Source: Galbula dea
Taxonomy: Eukaryota > Chordata > Aves > Piciformes > Galbulidae
Assembly: GCA_013399015.1 (NCBI GenBank)
Contig: VWZX01010907.1
Coordinates: 1,184-65,183, forward strand
DNA: 64,000 bases
Direction of reading: 5' to 3'
The notes under the pieces are model-generated. The model searched no databases, was not told the origin of the DNA, and saw nothing but the letters and a program-made list of their open reading frames with translations. Of the stretch, positions 1 to 11,290 are shown piece after piece. The translations under genes and the position numbers were made by a program. Positions within the stretch are counted from its first letter, which is position 1, and each line of letters begins with the position of its first letter.

Positions 1-436
1 CCTCCTGGATTGTTCCTTCTCTGCTGTGTTGTAGTTGCAGCAGATACCTGGGAGGTTAAAGTCTCCCACAAGAACAACTGCAAGTGACTGTGAGATTTCT
101 TCTAATTGCTTAAAGAAAGTTTCATCTACCTTATTGCTCTGGTTGGGAGGTCTGTAACAGACCCCCACAGCAATATCATCTTTGTTGACCCTTAACCTAA
201 TCCAAACGCATACAACCTCATCATTACTGTGCTCAAATTCAGACCTTTCATAACATTCCTTAACATAAAGAGGCACCCCACCACCTCTCCTTCCCTGTCT
301 GTCCTTCCAGAAGAGCTTGTAGCCATTGATTGTGGCACTCCAGTCGTGTGAGGCATCCCACCATGTTTCTGTGATGGCCACTATGTCATAGTTATCCTGT
401 TGCACAATGGCCTCCAGCTCTTCATGCCTATTGCCA
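1..436 (-). mobile_element. CR1 LINE fragment, ORF2 endonuclease part (runs off left edge)
   Basis: Read on the minus strand this encodes the N-terminal apurinic-type endonuclease of CR1 ORF2. Recognisable motifs in order are TETWWDASHDW, a glycine-rich GGGVPLYVKE stretch, CYRPPNQ, and GDFNLPG followed by EKEQSRR. The wording differs from the younger CR1 copies elsewhere in the window, so this is a more diverged subfamily. The copy starts abruptly at the beginning of the endonuclease, as expected for 5' truncation, and its 3' part lies beyond the left edge. Confidence 0.8.
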
Positions 437-437
437 T

Positions 438-552
438 GCAACTTCTGCCAGCTCCCTCAACACCCGTGGGTGCATCCCATCAGGTCCCATGGATTTATGG
501 ATGTCCAGATGGCTTGACTGCTCTCTAACCCAGTCCTCATCAACCAAGGAAA
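438..552 (-). mobile_element. CR1 LINE fragment, start of reverse transcriptase region
   Basis: The minus strand reads LVDEDWVREQ, then HKSMGPDGMHPRVLRELAEV, the conserved segment between endonuclease and reverse transcriptase in CR1 ORF2. On the minus strand it lies upstream of the endonuclease fragment, the reverse of the normal protein order. The two are therefore separate insertions or a rearranged copy. Confidence 0.75.
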
Positions 553-2344
553 ATCACCTGGGAATCTAGGAGCTGCACGTTCTTAGTCTATATCAACATC
601 ATTGTAACATGGAGATGAGATGTCATTATGAAAAGTGCACTGTCATTCGCTGTCCCTTAATAAGGAAAACTTGTTTCCACCTTCAGCATCTGTAGTTTAA
701 CTGCATTTATAGAGAAATCTGCATCCCACAAATTACTGTAGAGTTGCAAGTTCATTGAGCCTGTTCTAATTATTCTGTCACAGCAAGCTATACCCTCATT
801 CTCCTGTATATGTTCCAGTATATCAGACAGATCTTGAACAATGCAGGCCTACACAAATGGGCTACAGAAGCTTTGCAGAAGCATTTCTCATCTTCCTCTG
901 CAATTACATAATTGTTTCCAGCTCTATAAGGAAGTAGAGTATCTACTTTCTGTTTGTACTTATTTCACAGCTTCTCTGTTTTGCATCAGTTTTCACTGAT
1001 AAATCATTCAGATTTCCTTCATTTTTATATGGCTGTATACTGTAGAAATCTTTTCTGGGTCCATGCCTGATGCACAGCTAGTCCCTCTCAGAAGTCCTTC
1101 TTGAATCTCTCACCACAGCCTTGTACTAGGCATTTAGTTTTCAGTTTTTCTCATGCATTTTCTGCAGTTTCAAAGCTTCATATTCCATTTAATCATGTTT
1201 TTTGTAGATTTTATCTTGTCTTTATTGACTTTCTTCGTGATGCAGCCACCAGCTCATGTGAGGGCAATACATAGCATTCCCATCAAAAATACTAATAGCT
1301 GTGTTTCCTAAAATTTCTGCAGTCTCCCACATCCCACAAGGTTGCCACACAGAGTATTTGCTATCTGGAATCTTCTTTGGATACAGCCTTCCCAATTCAC
1401 CTTTTTTCTGTTAATTTTACAGAATAAAGCTGTTCTTGAATTTAACTGGAGTTTTGTGATGGAAAAAGCATTTATCTGTAAGAACTAAGGTAATCTGTTA
1501 AAGATTTAGGAAGAATTAACAGTAACAAGGCAGGAAATTAGAGGAGAAGTAAAAAGCTAAAGAAACTTAAAATCAACCTGAGTAACAGTATCCAATTTTT
1601 AACTGCTGTTTGATTTCCTTTTGATGTTATTGACTTTAATCCTCAGGTCTCAGTCTGCAGTCAGTAAAAAGTGGATGATATTATCCACTTTAATTAAAAG
1701 ATTTCTGAACTCGTTAGTAGTTGAACATAAAAAATCCCATATTTAGGAAGAGTGGAAAAGGTATTTTAAAAGACACTTTTTGAATAAGCACCAAGGATCT
1801 TATGTGCTGGGTGAGACAGGTAGGTCTGTGGAAAAACCATCAACAAAACCAAAAAAGCGTGTTGCCATGTAAACAAAAGGCATGTTGCATCCAAATTAAT
1901 GCTTCAGTTGAGCATGAGTCCCTATATTTCTTTGTTTCTGGGTACTTGCCTTTGTATCTCTAATACTAAAATCTTTTTAAAATCATCTCATGGCATTTAG
2001 CTACTCTCCCATTTATCAACGATTATGGATGCTTTTATGCCGGAGGTGTTCTTGTGCTCATAAAAAATTACTCTCTATTGACTTTAAAGAATATTATATG
2101 GTGTTGGTAAAATAAAAAATAGGTAACAATTTTTTTAAAAGCCCAATTTTGTTATTTTATTTCCTTTTGATTTCATTTCATTTTTCCCTTCTGCAATGAA
2201 GCAACAGTCAGAGATCTTTTTGATTAAAGAGTGGCTGGGGTGAACAGCCAAAATACTGAACAAGTTTATCAGGGATAAAAATTCTGTTGAAGGACAACAA
2301 AGTTAAAAAAAAACAAAAACAAAAAAACCAAAACAAACATTAAG
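553..2344. other. AT-rich gene-free interval
   Basis: No supported gene, repeat or RNA was recognised. The end of the interval (about 2308-2337) is an A-rich tract with interspersed C, directly before the 5S-like element. Confidence 0.5.
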
Positions 2345-2533
2345 ACTCAGGCACCCTGAGAATGCCTAATCTTGTCTGATCTCAGAAGCTAAGCAGGGTC
2401 AGACCCAGTTAGTACTTGGATGGGAGACACCTGGGAATACCAGGTGCTGTAGGCTTTCGTGCTCCGGCAGGGTGGGTTGGACTACATGATCTTTCGAGAT
2501 CCCTTCCAACTCCTAACATTCTGTGATTCTGTA
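2345..2533 (+). mobile_element. Chimeric SINE: 5S rRNA-like head fused to CR1 3' tail
   Basis: Positions about 2345-2457 align by eye with nearly all of a vertebrate 5S rRNA gene. The CACCCTGA segment, AGAAGCTAAGCAGGGTC (A-box region), TTAGTACTTGGATGGGAGAC (C-box region) and the GGTGCTGTAGGCTTT end are all present. Many differences are C-to-T or G-to-A, as in a decayed copy. Without any spacer, 2458-2533 continues as the CR1 3' end: GGGTTGGACTACATGATC, then CTTCCAACTCC, then the ATTCTGTGATTCTGT tail. This is the layout of a SINE with an internal Pol III promoter that borrows a LINE tail for retrotransposition. It could instead be one accidental template-switch product. No second copy was seen in the window. 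Confidence 0.75.
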
Positions 2534-5500
2534 ATCATCTGCGTCAAAGTGGGTTATATTCCCGGGTTGGCTGTGCTGTGCTCATTAGTTCTGCAACAGT
2601 ACAATGTTGCAAGAAAGCTTTCTCTTCAATTCAATTGCCTTGCTCTTATAGAGAAATAACAGAAGTCTAGAGTACACACACTCTCACTTGATGGAAAATG
2701 GCAAATTACCTTTGAGATCCTGAGAACAGGTAGATAAATAAACAAAACTGCCTCTTTGCAGCTGCCTAAGAGGTAAAATCTCAGTGAAAATATTAGATGA
2801 ACTGGAAGAACTCCCTTTTAACTACCCACAAATTCTATCCAGAGAAGGCTGGAAGAAGATATTGCTTGCCTCTCAGGATCGTCTTTGCCGGACCCTACTG
2901 CCCTAAAAGATACATTTTCATCTCATTGATCAGCTTGAAAGAATGTTGGGAAGGGGAAAAGCACTAATAAAATGCTACCACAAAATGGTAAAAAGCCTGA
3001 AATGAAATTTTTAGTAACAGCACAGGCACTGGGAATGCATACAATCTCAGCAGACCCAGCTTCTTCTCCGAGCAGTCTACCCTATACAACTTCCTCCAGA
3101 CAGTTAACTGGGGCCAGTGACTCTCCACTAGTTTCTCTAGAGCAGTTAGCTTCCTCTCAGAGAAGAATGAATGCCAGAGACTTGGTACTTTTCTTCTCGC
3201 ACTGGCAGAAAATCAGCAACGGTTCTGATCCACAGTATCCAGAGATCAAATAAAAGAAAATAATGTTAGGAAAAATTACATACTCAGCCCATCTATTATT
3301 TCCTGTCTTTCATTAAGCATTTTTCAGCATCAGCAAAGCTTCCAGTAATCCAGTTTGTCATTAGTCTTTACTGCCACTGTAACCATCACTGTTATCCCAG
3401 CACGAGATACTCCTAAAACATGTTTTTGAGGTAATCTCATTTAAAAATATATATATATGGCAGTCCCAAGAAAACAAAAATCTCAGATAACCGAAGTTGA
3501 GACACTGTCTCTATATCAAGAATTTTGGATTAAACATGAAGTGTTCACATTCCAATTTTTCTTTTACTCCTTGGGTGACATTTTAAAATCTATAATACCA
3601 CATAAGGATACCTAAACCAGAAAGACAGGACAATCTATTCTTAGGGAGAAACAGAAGTCAGTGATTGTGCTTTCATTCCTTCCTGGGGACCAACACCTAA
3701 CTTTAGTATAACAAATTCTCCCATTTTACATCTTCCTCTATCACTGTTTACATGATATGACATTTCTCATATATCTGCCATGCCACGATACCTATAATCA
3801 TATTCAACACACTATTTATTGCATACAGTGCATTACATATTGTATACATCACCTCATATAATACTGGAAGCTAGAATAAAACAATACTGAATTATTTAGC
3901 ATTTCTTTTCTGCAACACCTCCCATGGAAAGCACAAGGAAAAAGGTCACAGTGGAAGTGAAGCTGGTCATTGTTTCCTTCACATTTTCCCAACAGGAAAA
4001 GAAAAAACAGATTTTTCAGATTGCCTTACCCTCTCCCTCAGTGATCTGTTGTACTTCCACTCTACCACTTGCAACATGAACTCCTGCATTTCTCTTGTCA
4101 CCAGGTCCCAGGACGCCAACCTCTTGCTGAGAACATTTTCCTTTCTGGGAACCTCTGAATTAGCTGGGTTAGCTTCTGAGCAGATCCCCTCAATGGATGG
4201 TGGACGGTGATGGGCTCTCTTCACTCTTACTCATCCTTATCCTCCCAGCCCCTCTCACTTTTCAGTGAATTAATCTATATGATGAATATCCAAATTTATA
4301 GAAGGAATCCAGAGAAAAGACAATGTAGATCTATATCTGGATGTAGTAATAGCACCTCTCAGGACTGCTACTGCAGGGGGTCACTCAGATCTTCAGGTTT
4401 TGCCTTCAAGCACTTTGAGAGCGTGATCACTTCATTCAAAAATTTTTTCAGCTTTTCCTCACCCTCTGTAAAGAAACATGGAGTACTCACCTGGAGGCAC
4501 TCTCATTTCTGATTCCAAAATACCACCAGTATTTTTCAGGGCTATACACGTGGTGAGTCAAACACTACAGATCATTTCTTTTCTCTCCTGAGAGAAGTAA
4601 TAAAAACATTCTCTTATTTTTACCTTCATCATGATTTTTTCCCTTTTTTCTTAACTTCCTCTTCTATACCTATTTGATACTCTTGTGAATCCTCCCAAAC
4701 CATGACACAACATTGCACAGCAGAACAAAGACACTACCAGAATGGTGTCTCCCAGAGAAGCTGGTTTTCAGGATCACATCTGCTCTCCTGCCAGACATGT
4801 GATTCCAATTAGCATTGGTGCAAGCTCTGCTGCAAAGTGACCACAGTCAGTGATTCATAAGCTCTCTACTAGTCTGTTGCGGTTATGCTACATTAGTTTT
4901 TAGTTTGTTAGGAGTGCAGATGGACTCTTTTTCCAGTATTTTTTGCTGTTGTTCTACAGTCAAAAATATAGCAGTCTCATAAGTTAGAGCTAAGACACGA
5001 CAGATAGGTATTTTCTAAGTGACACTGCAAGATCACAAGAGTCAGAAGACTCCAGTGAACTATTGTCACTGCCAGGCTGTGGAGAAGGAAGAAGATGTCG
5101 TTTCTCAGTTGAGTACATAACATCTGATTGACCTGTGACAGACGGCAGAATATGCATCAAATTATGTTTATTACTTTAATACATTGAATAAAGTACGTAA
5201 ATAATAACTAGAATGTTTTCTTTCAGAGTTTTCCTTATTTTTAACTGTGGTAAGTGCACCACTTGGTAATAGTCCATGGGAATGTACCTTCTTGGAATAT
5301 AGTTCTTACTCAAGTAAATGCAGTCATTTTCTCATTTCAATCTTCAGTATCACTTAGAGTCTTATCTTAAAAACAAGAATAAAACCTGTCCAAAAAGCTG
5401 AATAGGGTCCTCTTGAGGTCATCTAACTGGAATAACATTATCCTAGCAGACACCTAGCTGCTGTAATAAAATCTTTGACTTTTAATTAGTTTTTGCTACA

Positions 5501-5700
5501 GTAATCCCACAGTGATTCAAAGCATGAAAAATACCCCAAAAATGCTAAGAAAGAGGAAAGGTTGCACTGTTAAGTAAACATTTTGAAAAGTGAACTCTCA
5601 GACAAAGACTTAAAACATTAAATGTCAGAAGAAATTTTTCTAGAGGATGAAGAGCATGCTGCATCCAGATAGGTATTGATTTTCATGGAACTCAGCTTAG
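2534..5700. other. Gene-free interval
   Basis: No gene, RNA or known mobile element was recognised. A short AT microsatellite sits at 3447-3458. The open frames here (longest about 100 codons) show no recognisable domains and are probably chance. Confidence 0.5.
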
Positions 5701-5867
5701 CTCGGAAGGTGAGTTCAGTTAGTGAGTTGGTGGTCGTCCGTCACTTAGAACAACCTTAGCCATGGCACCCGCCTGACAGAAGGCTAAGTCCTCTGCACTC
5801 AAGACAATGAATACAGCATCCCTGAAAGAGCCCCCACAAAAACATACAGCCATCCAGATAACAGGCT

Positions 5868-6006
5868 GCAGGGAATGTCTTTCACTGGCAACTGATAACA
5901 GCAATGAGAACAGCTGTGTGATATGTGACCAGGTGGACAATCTGCTCAGCCTGATGGCAGAGCTATGAGAGGAAGTAGAAAGGTAAAGGAATATCAGGGA
6001 GTGTTA
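5868..6006 (+). pseudogene. CR1 ORF1 N-terminal fragment, decayed
   Basis: In one plus-strand frame the translation contains SCVICDQVDNLLSLMAEL, a stop, EEVER, a stop, and RNIREC. This matches the start of CR1 ORF1 as seen in the full-length copy at 43648, where CVRCEQLNDLLSMVAELKEE occurs in the same arrangement. At least two in-frame stops make it non-coding. Flanking sequence from about 5720 to 6120 may be further 5' UTR and ORF1 of the same old copy, but I could not trace it with confidence. Confidence 0.6.
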
Positions 6007-6628
6007 CATACAAATATGCTCTTCTCTCCCTGAGACAGAAACAGGAACAGCCACCAGAAAAAAACAAGATCAAAAAGAGCCTGTATCCTTCCCCTGCCAG
6101 GCTGAAGGCAGTAGCTTAAAGGAAAGCAGTGAATAGATGCAAGGCTACACATTTACACGGCCTGGGCTTAGCAATATGTTGGATAGCAGTCTTCATTTCC
6201 TAGTAATTTACACAATAACATATACCTACCCATCACACTGCCAAACACAAAAGTTATAGGTTTCACCATTTCATGGTACCTTACACTTCCCATGAGTTCT
6301 TATTGTGAATACAGTGTTTGTCACTTAAGAAAAACCATTGCAATTTTTTCATCCCATTCATAGTACAGTGATTCTTTGTCATCATCCACTAGTGTGAATC
6401 CACAAGACATGAAGATAACGCTAGTGGGAGAATAATTTACTTTTGGTGTGAATGCTTTTATTTTTCAGTGTTCTCATATTTTCAGCATTTTCTTCTTTTC
6501 TATAATGGCCTGCTGATCACTGCTGCAGCAGAAAGATTATGGGCCCCAACCAGAGCCTAAAGTAGTAATGGGAAATTAGCCTTAACAGATTTCTTCTTAA
6601 ACCGCAATGTAAAAGCCATTGTGCAATA

Positions 6629-7645
6629 TTCCAGATGCGGCCTCACCAGGGTAGAGTAAAGGGGGAGAAGACCCTCTCTTGACCTACTAACCACACGCCT
6701 TCTAATACACCCCAGAATCCCATTGGCCCTCCTGGCCACAACAGCACACTGCTGGCTCATGGTCATCCTTCCATCCACCAGGACCCCCAGATCCCTTTCC
6801 CCTTCACTGCCCTCCAACAGCTCAGTCCCCAACCTATACTCATGCATGGGGTTGGTCTTTCCCAGGTGCAAGACTAGACACTTGGCCTTATTGAATCTCA
6901 TTAAATTTCTCCCTGCCCAGCTCTCCAGCCTGTCTAAGTCACGCTGAATGGCAGCACAACCCTCCTGTGTGTCAGCCACTCCACCCACTTTAGTGTCATC
7001 AGCAAACTTGCTGACAGCACACTCTGTTCCCTCATCCAGGTCATTAATGAATAGACTGAAAAATACTGGTTCCAGTACTGACTCCTGAGGGACTCCACTA
7101 GACACAGGCCTCCAACTGGACTCCATCCTATTGACCACAACTCTCAGACTTCTGTCCTTCAATCAGTTCACAATCCACCTCACTACCCAGTCATCAGACC
7201 ACACTTCCTCAGTTTAGTTGCAAGGATGCTGTGGGAGACAGTGTCAAACGCTTTACTGAAATCAAGATAAACCACATCCACTGTCCTACCTTCATCTATC
7301 CACCTGGTTATGTCCTCATCAAAGGCTATCAGGTTGGTCAAACATGACTTCCCCTTGGTGAACCCATGCTGACTGCTCCNATCTTCTGTCACCAAGGCAC
7401 CTACCTCATTCAGCAGAGGGCCTACATTTCCTCTAGTGTTAGTTTTTCGAGCAATGTATTTGAAGAAGCCCTTCCTATTGTCCTTGCCTCCCTTGCAAGC
7501 TTTAATTCCAGAGAGGCCTTAGCTTTCCAAGTTGCCTCCCTACAACCTCTGACAACAGTCTTGTACTCTTCCCATGTGGCCAGCCCCTCCTTCCATGACC
7601 TGTAGACCCTTTTCCTCCACTTGTGTTTGCCCAGCTTAATCAAGC
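6629..7645 (-). mobile_element. CR1 LINE, inverted 5' segment of a twin-primed copy
   Basis: The minus strand encodes CR1 ORF2 from the linker (KRVYRSWKEGLATWEEYKTVV near 7600-7560) through reverse transcriptase: SSQHGFTKGKSCLTNL, VVYLDFSKAFDTVSH, SSGVPQ, KFADDTKVGG. It continues to LVRPHLEYC, where it stops at about 6629. About 450 bp expected between NEVGALVTED and the GFTKG motif are missing exactly at a single N (7380). The segment lies head to head with the plus-strand 3' end of the same CR1 subfamily that begins near 7663, with about 220 bp of element missing between the two parts. Together they look like one insertion with a 5' inversion. Confidence 0.85.
7380..7380. other. Single-N assembly gap inside CR1
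   Basis: One ambiguous base sits exactly where the CR1 reading frame jumps from the pre-RT linker to the GFTKG motif. The equivalent stretch in the copy at 46.5-47.0 kb is about 450 bp longer. The N is therefore probably a collapsed or minimum-size gap rather than one unread base. Confidence 0.7.
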
Positions 7646-7662
7646 TTAATTACTTAATCAAG

Positions 7663-8160
7663 CAGGTCTCCTGGCTCCCCTCCTCAGTGAAGCCCAGTGA
7701 CAGGGGGGTTGTTAGGCACTGGAACAGGTTGCCCAGAGAGGTTGTGGACGCCCCATCCTTGGCAGTGTTCAAGGCCAGGCTGGATGTGGCCCTGGGTGAC
7801 CTGGTCTAGTGATTGGCATCCCTGCCCATGACGGGGGTGTTGGAACTAGATGATCTTTAAGGTCCCTTCCAACCTGAGCCATTCTATAATTCTATGATTC
7901 TATGACAGGACAAGGGGCAATGGCTCTAAGCTGAAGCATAGGAGGTTCCGTGTGAACACACGTAGAAATTTTTTCATAGTGAGGGTGCCAGAGCACTGGA
8001 ACACACTGTGCAGAGAGGTTGTGGAGTCTCCTTCTCTGGAGATATTCAAAACCCATCTGGACGTCTTGCTGTGTGACGTGGTCTAGGGAATCCTGCTGTG
8101 GCAGGGGGGTTGGACTAGATGATCTTTCGAGGTCCCTTCCAACTCCTAATATTCTGTAAT
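7663..8160 (+). mobile_element. CR1 LINE 3' end (host of a nested CR1)
   Basis: The plus strand gives the C-terminal ORF2 residues SVKPSD, is interrupted at 7704, and resumes at 7905 with RTRGNGSKLKHRRF, VPEHWN and FKTHLDVLLCDV. The 3' UTR follows: GTTGGACTAGATGATCTTTC and an ATTCTGTAATT tail ending near 8160. The tail is the same type as in the full-length copy at 43.3-48.2 kb. It forms the sense part of the twin-primed copy whose inverted part is 6629-7645. Confidence 0.85.
7705..7904 (+). mobile_element. Nested CR1 3' end of a second subfamily
   Basis: A roughly 200-bp CR1 3' end (VVRHWNRLPREVVDAPSLAVFKARLD, then the 3' UTR) has the different tail ATTCTATGATTCTATGA. It splits the surrounding CR1 inside its PSDR codons. 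The 7-bp sequence TGACAGG occurs on both sides (7698-7704 and 7903-7909). That is compatible with a short target duplication, although TGA is also part of the CR1 tail unit. Confidence 0.8.
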
Positions 8161-10826
8161 TTTTGGGCTAGAAGGATCTTCTTAAAGAAGATTATATTAC
8201 AGTTTTTCATGTTAACATCCTCAGTCAAAACCAGGCAATTAGCTGACAGTAATCTTTGGAACATCATAAGAGTAATGTTAAGAAGTACTAAAGACATGCA
8301 TAAAATATAAGCTGGTATATTTCAAACATACCATAAAGAACCATGGCAACAACAGGCAATTAATTCACACTTACTTGGATTACCATAGAAACTGGACCAG
8401 CTTGCTAGAAATTTTCTATAATTTTTTACTCTAAGAATTCAAGCGCAGTCTTTAATTTCCATAGCAACTCACTGCTTCTAATAATCACAGAAATATTAAA
8501 CAAAGCCTCTGAAACACTATGAAATCTTGACATAATGAAGGCCAAACATAATTTTGAAACCTGCACAGCTTTTACCTGTATTATAATACACCACACTGGA
8601 GCCAAAAAACTTTTCATCTTCCAATACAGTACTGCAGGAGAAATTAACACTATTCTGTTAGACGAAAAGAAAAATGCACTTACATTATGAAAAGTCACAA
8701 TAAAAAATGCTGAGGTGGAGCAGAGCTGCAGTGTGTGAAACATGGGCTTGTTTACCTTAGCTGAGAGTTAAGTAGCCATTTTGTTTCTGAAGCTTGTTAT
8801 AGTTTTTTGCCAGACCTTCTACAGTAAAGGAAAGCTAAAAAAAAAAAACAATTACATTCTTTTCTTTCCAGATCTAATGCTCTTGCAGGTACCTCAGCAA
8901 CAAGATCGTACGTGAAGACTTTTTTCTCAAGAGGACTATCCTTGCCTCTTTATGTCTTCTCATAGCTTTTTCAAATCCCTAAATACTGAAAATAACATTA
9001 AAAATATTGTTGACCTTTTAAGAAGTGGGTATCTGATTATATCCAGTATGACTAATATGAAACATAATTGGGTATTATTTACATGGTATTTTCAGTAGTT
9101 TCAATTAAAATATTGCCAGCAAAATAATTAAAACATCATTTAAATTAATCAACACTACTAATAAGGGTCAGGGGTAACTGATTCAATGGCATTTTGAAGG
9201 CACCAGACTGGCAGGACTGGAGCACAAGTGAATACAAATTATTATCTCAAAGAGCTATGCAAGAAAGAGCAGCCCAGAAGAGAAAATGTCTTTTTGTCTT
9301 TTGGTTCTACAGGGACTAAGGATTGCTGCTCTCCCCATGCTAAAATTAATCTCTGAACATTTCTCCTCACCACCACCATCAGCCTACAAGTCATTCATTG
9401 TACATGACATACTTCAAAGCACATGGAAGTCAGTATGAACATTCTTAACTCCAATTGCCCTTGAAACAGTTCTTCAAAGCAGTTTCACAACAGTTGAGCT
9501 TCATATCTTTTGACCAAGTTAGTCCTAATTTACACTGACAGTAGATATTTCCATCTGTGAATGTGAGAAACCTTGTGCATATATTTTCACACAACAGATA
9601 ATGGCAACATAAATATTTACCATCTGTAGGAAAATCAGAAAGGCCAGCTTGTGCTGAACATTTCCAAAACATATTGTGACTCCTCTCTTAAAAATGTGGC
9701 CATTTTGAAAGAAAAAGATAGGAATATACCATTGTTAAGGTGTTGCTGGGCAAAAAAGTTAGCAATAATTAGTGAAAGTGACTGAAATATCCAGAACTTA
9801 GAGCCCTGATTTAGATAAATATCCACTTTTAATCTTTGGCATAATCCCTCAGAATTCCCAAGTGTTACCAAACAGGAAGTAAAACTTACAGAACAAAGTC
9901 TTGTATGCAATGTTTTCCTATGTTGGTGGCATAATAATATTTTTAAAAATCAATTAGCTCACTTTTTTTTAATCTTTCTTCTTGGAGTGTCTAAATTTAG
10001 GAAGTTTACAGAAAGAAAGGATACAAAACATCTATTTCAAACTCTATTGAACATCAACAAAGCTTGACAATCCTGGTAGACAGTTATACCAAACAACCAC
10101 ATTATCTGACGCAATTAGACTGAAGGTATCTCCAATTATAGATGAGGTCCTGAACAACTTGGTGTGAGTTGCTTAGCATGGTTCTGTCATTATGATATAA
10201 ATTAGATGTTGCAAGGATATTGTGAATCATTTGTTGTTGATTATTGAAAGTCCTAATTCTTGGCTGAAATTGCTAGAGAGTGATATAGCACTATTTTTCA
10301 TTTTACTTGAATTAGTTTTGGTTCAAGGTTTCTTTTTTCATACCCTACATCATATTTTTCAAGAAACTCAATGCTATCAGGAAGGTAAAAATTTTTCTGG
10401 TGGAAATGCACCACATAAAATACTTAAAGTGAAATCTGGGCTTGGTGGCAGTCATTAAGTTAATTTAGCTCTGCTTCTTAGCCTCTACAACCAGCTGAGC
10501 ACACAGTAACCCATAAGGTACACTGCTCACAAATAAGCTGTGCAATTTGATAGTTAAAATTTAAGGTCTTCACAAGTACCACCTACACTAAGTATCAGCT
10601 GTGACTTCAGCTTTGTAACTTGCCACACTTTCTACCAGCTGTGAGGTCCCTTTACACATCCCAGGTACACTCAGCCCCTCATGAGCATAGCTGATAGGCC
10701 AGGACACCACAGCAGTTTAAAACATGCATCCAGCCCACACAAAACAGACATAGACGTTGTGGACAACAGACCTTCCTTCTGACAAGGTAGCTAAGATTCA
10801 TAGCCACCTTCTCCAGAAACTACAAG
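8161..10826. other. Gene-free AT-rich interval
   Basis: No gene, RNA or mobile element was recognised on either strand. Open frames of up to about 105 codons have no recognisable domains. Confidence 0.5.
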
Positions 10827-11290
10827 TGCCTTTTGTGAAAGGGATTGAATTGAAGTAAAAGAAATTTTACTTTAGCAGAATAGAACTGTGCTAACGAGGC
10901 AATAATCAGGGCCCTGTTAGAATAGAATGTGGCCGTGAGGTAGGCCTATTGTCTAACTTCATGACACCTGGAATAAGCAAAAAGCTTTTGTTAAGATGGC
11001 TATCTACACTGTGATGAGGCAAACAGAGGCCCCTGAAGACCACCTAAGGACTATAAATATATATTAAAAAGGATGGCGACACATATAGATGACTTCTCAG
11101 AAACTGTATAATTATTAACAAGGGTCCTGGAAAATAATGTAAATACTGTATGTACATCTAGTATATAAGAGGTGTGAGCAACTAACAGAGACACAATTTT
11201 TGAGGAATGATCCCCTGTGTGTCCAGCACTGCATTAAAAGAGTACCTGCTTAATAACATTTCGGTGTCATTGAGTTTCTCTAACTGAACA
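10827..11290 (+). mobile_element. Solo LTR of an avian endogenous retrovirus
   Basis: The block begins with TG and ends with CA and has LTR promoter architecture. A TATA-like TATATAAG lies at 11162, followed by an ATTAAA polyadenylation signal at 11233-11238. The typical U5 wording AGTACCTGCTTAATAACATT comes next. Candidate 5-bp target duplications are ACAAG (10822-10826) and GCAAG (11291-11295), one mismatch. No gag, pol or env sequence adjoins it, so it is a solo LTR. The 5' boundary could alternatively be 10834. Confidence 0.7.

Noticed and set aside
2345..2457. A functional 5S rRNA gene
   Set aside because: Many substitutions, a deletion in the GAGACC region, an altered 5' end, and a direct fusion to CR1 rather than a T-run terminator.
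2459..2659. 66-codon open frame starting in the 5S-CR1 chimera
   Set aside because: It runs through the CR1 3' tail, which is non-coding, into unrelated sequence.
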